Shown here in pieces: positions 24,470-32,855 of a DNA stretch of 64,000 nt. Source of the DNA: Pseudoprimorskyibacter insulae (lineage in GTDB: Bacteria > Pseudomonadota > Alphaproteobacteria > Rhodobacterales > Rhodobacteraceae); assembly GCF_900302505.1 (NCBI RefSeq), contig NZ_OMOJ01000002.1:620001-684000 (forward strand). Reading direction: 5' to 3'. How positions within the stretch are numbered: position 1 is the stretch's first letter; every line of letters starts with the position of its first letter. A program made the position numbers and the translations under genes. The notes beneath the pieces were generated by a model. It made no database searches. It was not told the DNA's origin and was given only the letters and a program-made list of their open reading frames with translations.

Positions 24470-25186
24470 ATGGGCCGGAATCTGTTAACAATTGCCTTCG
24501 ATGCGGACGACACGCTCTGGCATAACGAGCGGTTTTTCAAACTCACACAACAGCGATTCGCCGAACTTCTGGCCGATTATGCCGACCCCAGGGACTTGGA
24601 TGCGCGGCTATTGGCAGCCGAGCGGCGCAATATTGGGCACTACGGTTTCGGCATCAAAGGCTTTGTCCTGTCGATGATCGAAACGGCAATTGAGGTGACG
24701 CAGGAACGGGTGCCAGCCTCGGTGATATCTGAGTTGATCCTGGCGGGCCAAGAGATGTTGCAGCATCCGATTGACCTGCTGCCGCATGCGGCGGACACGT
24801 TGGATGCCTTGGCCAGCGATCATCATATCGTTTTGATTACCAAGGGCGACTTGCTGGACCAGGAACGCAAACTGGCGCAGTCCGGTCTGGGCGAGATGTT
24901 CGACGCGGTCGAGATCGTCTCGGACAAGAACGCGGCGACCTATTCGCGGATCTTTTCCGGCACGCCGGGGCAGGCGCGGGCGGCGCTGATGGTCGGGAAT
25001 TCGGTGAAATCCGATGTTCTGCCCGCGATTGAGGCGGGCGCATGGGGCGTTTGGGTGCCGCATGATCTGGCGTGGGATTTGGAACATGCAACGCCCCCTG
25101 ACACCCACGGGCGCTACCGCGAAATTGCCCATTTGGGCGAATTGCCCGGCCTTGTGTCCCGGATCAGAGAACAATCCACCGAATAG
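24470..25186 (+). CDS. HAD-superfamily hydrolase
   Basis: 238 residues with all four HAD motifs: DADDTLW (nucleophile), VLITKG (motif II), the lysine in [10 protein letters not shown] (motif III) and MVGNSVKSD (motif IV). The helical cap between motifs I and II is of the C1 type. Members dephosphorylate small metabolites; the substrate is not evident. The start [14 protein letters not shown] was chosen because it sits just before motif I. Confidence 0.8.
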   Translation: MGRNLLTIAFDADDTLWHNERFFKLTQQRFAELLADYADPRDLDARLLAAERRNIGHYGFGIKGFVLSMIETAIEVTQERVPASVISELILAGQEMLQHPIDLLPHAADTLDALASDHHIVLITKGDLLDQERKLAQSGLGEMFDAVEIVSDKNAATYSRIFSGTPGQARAALMVGNSVKSDVLPAIEAGAWGVWVPHDLAWDLEHATPPDTHGRYREIAHLGELPGLVSRIREQSTE

Positions 25187-25369
25187 CGATCCATCGCCGG
25201 TCTTGCGTTTCCCCAGGGGTAGTGCGCCTATATCTAGTTGTATTGCGACTCGTTCGATACAAAAAACTGTTCAAAAGTAATGCTTTATAAGTTGGCATTG
25301 TTGTGATATCCTGACCAAAAGAACAAATCCCACCGGAAAACCGGGGGTGAGGCAGAGAAGGCAGATATC

Positions 25370-26851
25370 GTGACGGGACGGCGTAAATGGCCGGGCCGAA
25401 AGGGCCTATACGTGTTCACCTTTGTGTGGATGTTGATTGTGTTGCCGCTTAGCGTGGCAGCCGCAACATACGCCGCATTCGTTATGGATGCCCGAACCGG
25501 TGAAGTTCTTCATGCCAGCAACGCCGACGCTCGGTTGCATCCGGCATCTCTGACCAAAATGATGACGCTCTATGTCGCTTTTGAGGCGGTGCAGAATGGC
25601 GAAATTTCCATGGATACGATGGTGCGGGTGTCGCGCATGGCCGCCAATGAAGAACCGTCGCGCCTTGGCCTGAAGGCCGGTCAGCGGATCAAGCTGCGCT
25701 ATCTGGTGCGTGCCGCTGCGGTGAAGTCGGCCAACGACGCCGCTACCGCGATTGGTGAGGCGATCTCGGGGTCGGAGGCGGCGTTCGCACGCCGGATGAA
25801 CCGCACGGCCAAAGCCATGGGCATGACCCGCACAACCTTCAAGAACGCCAATGGCCTGACGGAATCGGGCCACCTGTCCACAGCGCGTGATATGTCGATC
25901 CTTGGGCGGCACCTGATCTATGATTATCCGCAGTATTATAACCTGTTCCAGCGCCGCACGGCGGATGCCGGCGTGCGGACCGTGTCGCATACCAACCGCC
26001 GCCTGCTTGATAGCTACCCCGGCGCGGACGGGATCAAGACCGGATACACCCGTGCTGCGGGCTTTAACCTAGTCGCCTCGGCCGAGCGCGGCAATGAACG
26101 TATTATTGCGACAGTGTTTGGTGGCCGATCCACCGCCAGCCGCGATGCCCGCGTCAAAGAGCTGCTGGATATGGGCTTTAAGCGGGCACCATCCAGCGTA
26201 TCGGTTCAGGCACCGGGCAAGCCTGCGTATTCGGGCAATGTCGCCGCCAAGATCGAAACCGCCGATCCGCGCGCCGGAACGCGGGCGAAATCCATCCGCG
26301 TGGCCTCGGCTGCTGTGACCCGGTCCTTGCGCCCTGTGGCCCGTCCGGGCAGCGGATCGACCCCGGCCCAGCCGCTGCTGTTGGCCGAAGTGGATCAGGA
26401 CAGCCTGCAAGAGCTGCTGCGTGAGGCCCAAGACACAGCCTTGCCGAAAGATGCCGTTCTTGCATCCGCCGAAGTGCCTTCGACCAAGCCCGCCATGCGG
26501 CCCGAACATATTTCTCAGGCAGCCCGAGAGGTTGCTGAAATTGCAGAGGTTGAACCCGCGGTTGCCGAACCCGAAGAGCTGGAAGTGGTGGAGCGTGTCT
26601 CAACCTCGGGCGGGCGGCATTGGGGTATCAATATTGGCCGCTTCCCGACCAAATTCCACGCGCAAAAGGCGATCCTGAAGACCGCCCTGACCGAGATGGC
26701 TTCGCTTGAAGGGTCGCTGCGCAAGATCGTGGACCGCCCAAACGGATATGACGCGAATTTCATGGGGCTGACGCGGGATTCCGCTGACCTGGCCTGCCGC
26801 CGCCTGCAAGCGCGGCAGATGGCCTGCTTCATGATTGGGCCCAGCAGTTAG
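25370..26851 (+). CDS. D-alanyl-D-alanine carboxypeptidase (PBP5/6 family) with SPOR domain
   Basis: 493 residues, beginning with GTG. An N-terminal signal segment (YVFTFVWMLIVLPLSVAAAT) precedes a peptidase S11 domain with SLTKM (nucleophile), SAN and KTG. A Pro/Ala/Glu-rich linker leads to a C-terminal SPOR domain from HWGINIGRFPTKFHAQKAIL onward. It should trim the terminal D-Ala of peptidoglycan pentapeptides in the periplasm, with SPOR targeting it to denuded glycan at the septum. DacA-type enzymes fused to SPOR are common in Rhodobacterales. The 183 bp upstream are AT-rich, but I could not settle on a promoter. Confidence 0.9.
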   Translation: MTGRRKWPGRKGLYVFTFVWMLIVLPLSVAAATYAAFVMDARTGEVLHASNADARLHPASLTKMMTLYVAFEAVQNGEISMDTMVRVSRMAANEEPSRLGLKAGQRIKLRYLVRAAAVKSANDAATAIGEAISGSEAAFARRMNRTAKAMGMTRTTFKNANGLTESGHLSTARDMSILGRHLIYDYPQYYNLFQRRTADAGVRTVSHTNRRLLDSYPGADGIKTGYTRAAGFNLVASAERGNERIIATVFGGRSTASRDARVKELLDMGFKRAPSSVSVQAPGKPAYSGNVAAKIETADPRAGTRAKSIRVASAAVTRSLRPVARPGSGSTPAQPLLLAEVDQDSLQELLREAQDTALPKDAVLASAEVPSTKPAMRPEHISQAAREVAEIAEVEPAVAEPEELEVVERVSTSGGRHWGINIGRFPTKFHAQKAILKTALTEMASLEGSLRKIVDRPNGYDANFMGLTRDSADLACRRLQARQMACFMIGPSS

Positions 26852-26877
26852 TAATGCAGCTACAGATGGTGCCTTGA

Positions 26878-26906
26878 AAGGCCGGGTGGGGGCACCCGGC
26901 CTTTTT
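26878..26906. terminator. Terminator between dacA-type gene and ccoS
   Basis: Hairpin AAAGGCCGGGTG-GGGG-CACCCGGCC followed by TTTTT; serves the carboxypeptidase gene and faces the convergent ccoS. Confidence 0.85.
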
Positions 26907-26909
26907 CAT

Positions 26910-27068
26910 TCAGGCCTTTGGCGCGTCGTCGTATTCGCCGCTAAGGATGCGCTGCGCATCGCCTTCGGGGTCTTCGTACTGGCGCGATTTGACCGTAAAG
27001 ACAAAGGCCGCAAGGCCAATGCCGCCCAGCAACAGGGAAATCGGGATCAGGTAGGCAATAACGTTCAT
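26910..27068 (-). CDS. ccoS: cbb3-type cytochrome oxidase assembly protein CcoS
   Basis: 52 residues, found by reading the gap. One transmembrane helix (VIAYLIPISLLLGGIGLAAF) is followed by TVKSRQYEDPEGDAQRILSGEYDD, the conserved CcoS tail (family pattern K.RQ..D..G...RIL..D). It is needed for haem and copper incorporation into CcoN. It is the last gene of ccoGHIS and starts 4 bp after the ccoI stop. Confidence 0.93.
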   Translation of the reverse strand: MNVIAYLIPISLLLGGIGLAAFVFTVKSRQYEDPEGDAQRILSGEYDDAPKA

Positions 27069-27072
27069 CTGT

Positions 27073-29256
27073 TTACCTTACGCGCAGCGCATTCAGGGAC
27101 ACCGTAATCGACGAGGCCGACATCGCCAAGGCGGCGATCAGGGGCGAACATAGCCCGGCCACGGCCAAAGGCACGGCAATCAGGTTGTACCATGTCGCAA
27201 TGCGGAAGTTTTCGCGAATGCGCTTGGTCGCTTTGCGCCCGGTCCGTAGGGCGTCGGCAATTGGAACAAGCGTGCTGCCCAGCAAGACAATGTCTGACGC
27301 GACCCGCGCGGCATCTAGCGCCGAAGCGGGCGAGATCGAGACATGCGCACCGACCAGTGCGGCAGTGTCGTTCAGCCCGTCGCCCACCATCAGGACTTTG
27401 CGCCCTTGATCGGCCAGATCTAACACCCGCGCGGCCTTATCTTGCGGCAGCGCCTCGGCCACCCATTGTGCGATGCCCAGCCGGTTGGCCAGCCGTTCGA
27501 CCGCCGGGGTCGTATCGCCCGACATCAGAATGACGGTCTTGCCGTCGGCCTGAAGTTCTTGGACCAGCTGCTCTGCGCCGACGCGCAGGCGGTCAGTGAA
27601 CAATATGGGCTGCGCCGGGGCGCCCCCGATGCGAATCCAGGCAGCGGTTTGATCGGTCTGGCCGCCGCCGACCCACGCCGCGCGTCCAAGGCGCACGATC
27701 TGACCGTTCCAGCGCCCTTCGGTGCCGTATCCGGGGCGTTCAGAGATGTCCGACACGGTCTCAGGCTTGGTGCCAATGGCCTGCGCGGCACGTGTCAGCG
27801 CCTCGGACAAAGGGTGCGATGATCCCATGGCCAACGCCATCGCCACACGCAGGGTTTCGGGCGACAGTTGGTTCAGGTTGGTCGGCTCTGGCGCACCAGC
27901 GGTTAGGGTGCCGGTCTTATCGAAAACCACTGTGTCCACTTCGGCCAGACGTTCCAGCGCGGTGGCGTGTTTGATCAGCAGACCCTTGCGGAACAAGCGG
28001 CCCGACGCGGCGGTCGTCACCGCAGGCACGGCCAGACCCAAGGCGCAGGGGCAGGTGATAATCAGAACAGCGGCGGCAATGTTCAGCGCGGTCCGCAGAT
28101 CGCCCGACCAAATATACCACCCAAGGAAGGACAGGGCCGACAGGATGTGCACGCCGGGGGCATAAAGCTTGGCTGCTTTGTCCGCCAGCGAGGTATAGCG
28201 CGACCGCCCCGATTCCGCGATAGCCACCAGATCGGCCATCCGATGAAGCGAGGTGTCGCGCCCAACGGCGGTGGCGCGGATGGTCAGCGGACCGGTCAGG
28301 TTCACTTCGCCCGCGCTGACCGCGATGCCGGGTTCGGCAAACACAGGCAAGGTTTCCCCGGTCAATAGCGACCGATCCAGTTCAGATAGGCCTTCGGTGA
28401 TCGTGCCGTCCACGGGCATGCGTGCACCGGGGCGGATGCGGATCAGATCGCCGACGCGCAGGTCGGCCACGGCAACTCGTTCTTCGCCTTCGGGCGTCAC
28501 ACGCCACGCGCGGGGCACTTCAAGCGCGGCCAGTTCCTCGGCGGCAGATCGGGCCACGGCACGGGTGCGGTGATCCAGATAGCGGCCAGCCAGCAGGAAA
28601 AAGGTCAGGGCAATGGCGGCGTCGAAATAGGCGTGTTCCCCCGACAGCGAGGTTTCCCAAAGCGACGTGCCAACCGCCAGAAGGATCGCCAAGGTAATCG
28701 GCACATCCATATTCAATTTGCCGTGCTTCAGCGCAGCCCAGGCGTTGCGATAGAAGGGCTGGGCGGAAAAGCCGATCACCGGCAGGGCGATCAGCGCGGA
28801 AATCCAATGGAACATGTCGCGCGTTGCGCCCTCGGCGCCCGACCAAACGGCAATGCTCAGTAGCATTACGTTCATCGAGGCAAAGCCAGCCACCGCCAGC
28901 CGCATCAGCAGATCACGACCCGCCTTGTCGGTCTGCGTGGCCGATAGCGCGGTTGCGTCCAGCTCATGCGCCTCATAGCCCGCAGCGGTCAGAACAGGGA
29001 TCAGGTCCGAGGCCGCTGTGTCAGGCGCGGCTTCGATCTGAACGCGCTTCAGGGTCAGGTTCACACGGGCGGAGTGCACGCCCGGTGTCTTGGCCAAGGC
29101 CCGTTCCACCGTCGCGATGCAGGCCGCGCAGTGGATGGTCGGCAAGGACAGCACGATATTGGTGTCCTGATCGGGTAATTCGGCCATGGCTTCGGCAGCC
29201 GGGGCCGCCGAACAGGCCGGGCAAGCGCTGATTTGGGGGCGCATGGCTGCCGTCAT
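27073..29256 (-). CDS. ccoI: Copper-exporting P-type ATPase CcoI (FixI), cbb3 oxidase maturation
   Basis: 727 residues. N-terminal Cys pair CPACSAAP, heavy-metal domain with HCAACIATV, eight-helix P1B ATPase with TCPCALGLA (metal-binding CPC), phosphorylation site DKTGTLTAG, and hinge VGDGLNDTAAL. It moves Cu(I) toward the periplasm for the CuB site of cbb3 oxidase. Placed between ccoH (2 bp) and ccoS (4 bp). Confidence 0.93.
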   Translation of the reverse strand: MTAAMRPQISACPACSAAPAAEAMAELPDQDTNIVLSLPTIHCAACIATVERALAKTPGVHSARVNLTLKRVQIEAAPDTAASDLIPVLTAAGYEAHELDATALSATQTDKAGRDLLMRLAVAGFASMNVMLLSIAVWSGAEGATRDMFHWISALIALPVIGFSAQPFYRNAWAALKHGKLNMDVPITLAILLAVGTSLWETSLSGEHAYFDAAIALTFFLLAGRYLDHRTRAVARSAAEELAALEVPRAWRVTPEGEERVAVADLRVGDLIRIRPGARMPVDGTITEGLSELDRSLLTGETLPVFAEPGIAVSAGEVNLTGPLTIRATAVGRDTSLHRMADLVAIAESGRSRYTSLADKAAKLYAPGVHILSALSFLGWYIWSGDLRTALNIAAAVLIITCPCALGLAVPAVTTAASGRLFRKGLLIKHATALERLAEVDTVVFDKTGTLTAGAPEPTNLNQLSPETLRVAMALAMGSSHPLSEALTRAAQAIGTKPETVSDISERPGYGTEGRWNGQIVRLGRAAWVGGGQTDQTAAWIRIGGAPAQPILFTDRLRVGAEQLVQELQADGKTVILMSGDTTPAVERLANRLGIAQWVAEALPQDKAARVLDLADQGRKVLMVGDGLNDTAALVGAHVSISPASALDAARVASDIVLLGSTLVPIADALRTGRKATKRIRENFRIATWYNLIAVPLAVAGLCSPLIAALAMSASSITVSLNALRVR

Positions 29257-29258
29257 GA

Positions 29259-29723
29259 TCAGTCCTCGATGTGCAGAATGACACGTTGCTCGAATAGTGT
29301 GCCGTCAAGTGCGTTGGCCGACATACGGATGTTCCAGTTGCCCGGCGCCAGCGTTTCGCGGGCCACGTAGGAATGACCGTCGAAGGTGAAATTCGGCGTA
29401 CGGTCATCTTTGACATGCGTGGCGCGGCCCAGGGTGGCCTCTAGCCGGCCTGCCTGCACGGGTTTGCCATCGGCATCGGTGATCGACAGGATCACCAGCC
29501 CGCCCTTGGCATCGGCCCGCACGGTCCAGCCCAGCGATTGCTGTTCTTCCAGACGGTCGTTGAAGCTTTGCGATGCGACGTAAGAGTTTTTGACCTCAAG
29601 GCCGGGGAAGGTTTTGACCGCCGAATAGGCTAGGGCAATGTTCACCCCGATGATGACGGCGAAAGCCCCGCCAAAGATCGCCAGTGCATGCCAGCCGGTC
29701 AGTCGGAATTCGCGCTTTTCCAT
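29259..29723 (-). CDS. ccoH: cbb3 oxidase assembly protein CcoH (FixH)
   Basis: 154 residues. One N-terminal transmembrane helix (LAIFGGAFAVIIGVNIALAY) is followed by a periplasmic domain with FPGLEVKNSYVASQSFNDRLEEQQSLGW, typical of FixH, and LAPGNWNIRMSANALDGT. It is required for stable cbb3 assembly. Its ATG shares one base with the ccoG stop, and the ccoI start follows two bases after its own stop. Confidence 0.93.
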   Translation of the reverse strand: MEKREFRLTGWHALAIFGGAFAVIIGVNIALAYSAVKTFPGLEVKNSYVASQSFNDRLEEQQSLGWTVRADAKGGLVILSITDADGKPVQAGRLEATLGRATHVKDDRTPNFTFDGHSYVARETLAPGNWNIRMSANALDGTLFEQRVILHIED

Positions 29724-31150
29724 CAGTTGGCCTTTCCGTTGAAGATTGTGTCTTTGTAGGCGCGGTCACCGTTCGTCAGGTCTTCGACCCAGAAACGGAA
29801 ATCGCTGCGCTCGGCCTCGGCCGGATCAGAGCCCGGAGGAGCGATGACATAGACCTTTTGCAGGTACATTTCATTGGCCGTCACATTGACCGAGTCGTAG
29901 GGCGTCGCCTCAAGCTGGACCCGCAGATAGGGGTTGCCGGTCAGGGTGATACGGAACGGACGGTCTTCGCCGTGCTTGTTCAGCAGGCGCACGTCATAGG
30001 TGTTGCGGATCGACCCGTCAGACAGGGTTACAAAGGTCGGGTTGCGCACCGGGGCCACAGTCATTTCGATCTCGGGGCGAATGAACAGCGCAAAGACCAG
30101 ACCAATGCCCACAAGGCTCCAGAGCGAGGTGTACATAATGGTCCGGGCGCGGAAAATGTGCTGCCAAACCGGGCGTGGCGGATGGCCTTCGCGTTCGCGC
30201 GGCTCATCCGAGAAGGCCAGATAGTCGATCAAGCCACGCGGCTTACCGACCTTCGCCATCATGTCGTCGCAGGCGTCGATGCACAACGCACAGGTGATGC
30301 ATTCCAGCTGCTGACCGTCGCGAATGTCGATCCCCACGGGGCAGACGTTGACGCAGGCCATGCAGTCGATGCAATCGCCCATACCTTCGCGGTCTTTGCC
30401 TTTGCCGCGCGGCTCGCCACGCCATTCGCGGTAACCCACGGTCAGCGTGTCTTCGTCCATCATGGCGGCCTGAATGCGCGGCCACGGGCAGGCATATATA
30501 CAGATCTGTTCGCGGGCGAAGCCGCCAAAGAAGAAGGTCGTCGCGGTCAGGATCAACATGGTCGTGTAGGCCACGGGATGGGCCTGACCTGTGACCAGAT
30601 CCACCAGAAGAGTCGGCGCGTCGGTAAAGTAAAAGACCCAAGCGCCGCCGGTTGCCAGACCAATCAGGAACCAGACGAAAAACTTGGTGGCCCGCAGGCG
30701 GACCTTACGCAGATCCCACTTTTTCTGGCGGTGCAGGCGCAGACGCGCGTTGCGGTCGCCCTCGATCCAGCGTTCGACAAGGATATAAAGATCGGTCCAG
30801 ACAGTCTGGGGGCAGGCATAGCCGCACCACACGCGGCCAAGCGCCGAGGTGAACAGGAACAGGCCAAGCCCGGCCATAATCAGCAGGCCCGCGACGAAAT
30901 AGAATTCATGCGGCCAGATTTCGATCCAGAAGAAAAAGAACCGGCGGTTCGCCAGATCGACCAGAATGGCCTGATCGGGCAGGGCGGGGCCACGGTCCCA
31001 GCGGATCCACGGGGCAAGGTAGTAAATGCCCAGCGTGACGATCATGATGATCCACTTCAGGTTTCGGAAATTACCCGATACGCGGCGCGGAAAGATCGGT
31101 TCGCGTCCGGCGTACAGGGATGGCGGTTGGCTGTTGTCAGATGAAGACAC
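29723..31150 (-). CDS. ccoG: Cytochrome oxidase accessory protein CcoG (FixG/RdxB type)
   Basis: 475 residues. Several membrane helices (EFYFVAGLLIMAGLGLFLF, FVWFLIGLATGGAWVFYF) are followed by two [4Fe-4S] motifs, CIDCMACVNVCP and CITCALCIDACD, and a C-terminal Ig-like FixG domain. The protein is proposed to reduce Cu(II) for cbb3 assembly. It is the first gene of ccoGHIS and has a perfect FNR box about 70 bp upstream. Confidence 0.93.
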   Translation of the reverse strand: MSSSDNSQPPSLYAGREPIFPRRVSGNFRNLKWIIMIVTLGIYYLAPWIRWDRGPALPDQAILVDLANRRFFFFWIEIWPHEFYFVAGLLIMAGLGLFLFTSALGRVWCGYACPQTVWTDLYILVERWIEGDRNARLRLHRQKKWDLRKVRLRATKFFVWFLIGLATGGAWVFYFTDAPTLLVDLVTGQAHPVAYTTMLILTATTFFFGGFAREQICIYACPWPRIQAAMMDEDTLTVGYREWRGEPRGKGKDREGMGDCIDCMACVNVCPVGIDIRDGQQLECITCALCIDACDDMMAKVGKPRGLIDYLAFSDEPREREGHPPRPVWQHIFRARTIMYTSLWSLVGIGLVFALFIRPEIEMTVAPVRNPTFVTLSDGSIRNTYDVRLLNKHGEDRPFRITLTGNPYLRVQLEATPYDSVNVTANEMYLQKVYVIAPPGSDPAEAERSDFRFWVEDLTNGDRAYKDTIFNGKAN

Positions 31151-31216
31151 GGCAGAATCGCTCCGCTTCGCTAATTGGCGTTGTTGCCGTTCTTTCAGGC
31201 TGGCTCTTCTGCCTCT

Positions 31217-31230
31217 TTGACCTGCATCAA
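31217..31230. promoter_or_regulatory. FNR/FnrL box of ccoGHIS
   Basis: TTGACCTGCATCAA, a perfect TTGA-N6-TCAA site between ccoG and the LysR gene stop. Confidence 0.85.
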
Positions 31231-31246
31231 ATACTGAATCTTTGAT

Positions 31247-32122
31247 CTATCTATTTCGGGCTTCGCGCCGCACCCATTTCAGAAATGCCTTAACCGAGGC
31301 ACGCTGCACCCCCGGCGCGGTGACAAGGTGGTAGCCTTGGGTTTCTGAGTTCTCGAACAAGCACAGCAGTCGCCCTGATCGCAGGTCTTCTTCGACCCAC
31401 AGGCGTGCAGTTACGGCGATCCCTTGGCCGCTGCGGGCCCCGTCCAACATCAGGTTGCCGGGCACATGCAGCAAGGACGCAACCCGCGCATTGGTCACGC
31501 CTTGCAGCGCCAGCCATTTGCTGGCCTCCGAGGTGCCCAGTTCCTGTAGCCAGGGAAAATCCAGCAGATCATGTGGCGATGACACATCGCGGCCCTTGAC
31601 CACATCCGGCGCGACCACGGCGGCGATCGAGGTCGGCACCAGCATTTCCGAGTCCAGATCCGGCCAGCCGCCTGCGCCATATCGGATGGCCACATCCACT
31701 GCGCCGGGCGTTGGGTCGTTCAGATTGGCATCCACGCTGATCATGATCTCAATGCCGGGATGTTCGGCGCGGAATCCGGCGATGCGCGGCATCAACCAGT
31801 TCGAGGCAAAAGACGGCGTGGTGTCGATGTTCAGCGGGCGGGCGGCGTCGGCTTCGGTCAGGTCTTCGACGCAGCGCCAAATCCGCCCGAACCCATCGTG
31901 TAAAGCGGCGGCAAGGCGCTGCCCTTCAGGCGTCAAAATCATCGTGCGGCCTGATCGGTCCAGCAAGGTGACGCCCATGTGCGTCTCTAGGTTTTTGAGG
32001 TGCTGACTGACTGCTGCATGGCTGACATTCAGCCGCGCCCCGGCCTCGGTCAGTGATCCATAGGTGGCAAAAGCCTCAAACGCCCGCAGGGTCGACAGGG
32101 GCGGCATATGTGACCAGTTCAT
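31247..32122 (-). CDS. LysR-family regulator, GcvA-like
   Basis: 291 residues. The helix-turn-helix reads PPLSTLRAFEAFATYGSLTEAGARLNVSHAAVSQHLKNLE, and the effector domain has the GcvA-type LNIDTTPSFASNWLMPRI and VDVAIRYGAGGWPDLDSEML. It interrupts the cco region between ccoP and ccoG on the same strand and has a divergent 63-residue ORF upstream, with an inverted repeat between. The target is unknown; the small ORF or itself are the simplest guesses. Confidence 0.88.
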   Translation of the reverse strand: MNWSHMPPLSTLRAFEAFATYGSLTEAGARLNVSHAAVSQHLKNLETHMGVTLLDRSGRTMILTPEGQRLAAALHDGFGRIWRCVEDLTEADAARPLNIDTTPSFASNWLMPRIAGFRAEHPGIEIMISVDANLNDPTPGAVDVAIRYGAGGWPDLDSEMLVPTSIAAVVAPDVVKGRDVSSPHDLLDFPWLQELGTSEASKWLALQGVTNARVASLLHVPGNLMLDGARSGQGIAVTARLWVEEDLRSGRLLCLFENSETQGYHLVTAPGVQRASVKAFLKWVRREARNR

Positions 32123-32176
32123 CTGAAAGTCCTGCTTACATGTTTGCAGCCATTCTGATTAAGGGATTGGCCTATT

Positions 32177-32193
32177 TTCAAGCATATCTTGAA
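32177..32193. promoter_or_regulatory. Inverted repeat between LysR gene and small ORF
   Basis: TTCAAG-CATAT-CTTGAA, a perfect 17-bp palindrome centred about 60 bp from the LysR ATG and 37 bp from the small ORF; a candidate LysR operator. Confidence 0.55.
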
Positions 32194-32221
32194 CATCACC
32201 CTTCAAAAAGGAATTATCGAT

Positions 32222-32413
32222 ATGTTGGGAATTCTGTCACGCAGCTTCATGATCGCCACGCATCAGGCGGATCGTCATCATTCGGCCGATTTTGGCCCGA
32301 CTGAGTCGCAGCGGAAACCCGCGCGGAAGTATCGCAAATCGCAGCGGTTTCAGACCAAAGTTGAAACTTGCGACCTAGACGCGATGATCGGTTCGGCGGC
32401 TCGCCGAAACTGA
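32222..32413 (+). CDS. Hypothetical 63-residue basic protein
   Basis: Begins MLGILSRSFMIATHQADRHH after an AAAGGAA ribosome site and ends ETCDLDAMIGSAARRN. The N-terminus is a short amphipathic or hydrophobic helix; the middle is very basic (RKPARKYRKSQRF). No family recognised. Divergent from the GcvA-like LysR gene across a palindrome, a common arrangement for a regulated target. Confidence 0.5.
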   Translation: MLGILSRSFMIATHQADRHHSADFGPTESQRKPARKYRKSQRFQTKVETCDLDAMIGSAARRN

Positions 32414-32612
32414 CACAAATCGGGGTAAAACCGACCGATTCTGGTTATTGCGCCGCAAATAAGTGCCATTTAGACAAACTATTATATCAGATTGTCTCAT
32501 GGGGATGCGACGCTGATGCGGTAGGTCTGTACTGGTTGCAGGCTTGTGACGGGCCGGTTTCGGCCGGGCCGTCAATGGTCGACCCGCTGGCTTCGAAGTG
32601 TCGGAGCTGACC

Positions 32613-32664
32613 AAAAAAGGCGCCGGTGACCCTGGAAACGCGCGAACAGGACGGGTCACCGGCG
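32613..32664 (-). terminator. Intrinsic terminator of the candidate small RNA
   Basis: Perfect 12-bp stem CGCCGGTGACCC/GGGTCACCGGCG with a 20-nt loop, then CC and TTTTTT reading leftward. The opposite direction has no T tract, so it terminates minus-strand transcripts only. Confidence 0.8.
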
Positions 32665-32728
32665 TTGATCCAGCCGATTGATCAACTGGAAAAGAGAAAC
32701 GCACGCCGTGTTGGCTTAAACACGACAT
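32613..32728 (-). ncRNA. Candidate FnrL-activated small RNA
   Basis: Predicted transcript of about 116 nt in a 442-bp gap that has no convincing gene. An FNR box (32763-32776) lies at -48 to -35 and TAAACT (32735-32740) at -12 to -7 relative to a start at 32728, exact class II spacing. The RNA folds into stem-loop 1 (CGTGTT/AACACG, 32707-32724), a pyrimidine-rich single strand (TTTCTCTTTTCC), stem-loop 2 (TTGATC/GATCAA, 32665-32685) and a 12-bp terminator stem followed by six T. A reading frame passes through the region but also through the terminator, so coding is unlikely. Prediction only. Confidence 0.6.
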
Positions 32729-32734
32729 GCACAA

Positions 32735-32776
32735 AGTTTAGGCCGCCTGTCGCCTGCCAGCTTTGATATGTGTCAA
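32735..32776 (-). promoter_or_regulatory. FNR-dependent class II promoter in the ccoP-LysR gap
   Basis: Perfect FNR box TTGACACATATCAA (32763-32776, minus strand) and -10 TAAACT (32735-32740), spaced as in promoters activated from -41.5. The box also contains a consensus -35 TTGACA. Confidence 0.7.
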
Positions 32777-32808
32777 GTCCGCAGGAAATCTAACGTTTGG
32801 CCAACGAA

Positions 32809-32834
32809 AAACGCCGCCCCGAAGGGCGGCGTTT
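32809..32834 (-). terminator. Terminator of ccoNOQP
   Basis: Hairpin AAACGCCGCCC-CGAA-GGGCGGCGTTT with five T on the minus strand, 22 bp past the ccoP stop. Confidence 0.85.
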
Positions 32835-32855
32835 GCTGTTCAAAGGGCGCAGTGA

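Noticed and set aside
32375-32734. 119-codon minus-strand frame in the ccoP-LysR gap
   Set aside because: It reads straight through the intrinsic terminator at 32613-32664 and overlaps the small plus-strand ORF; composition is not protein-like. The region is better explained as a structured RNA.
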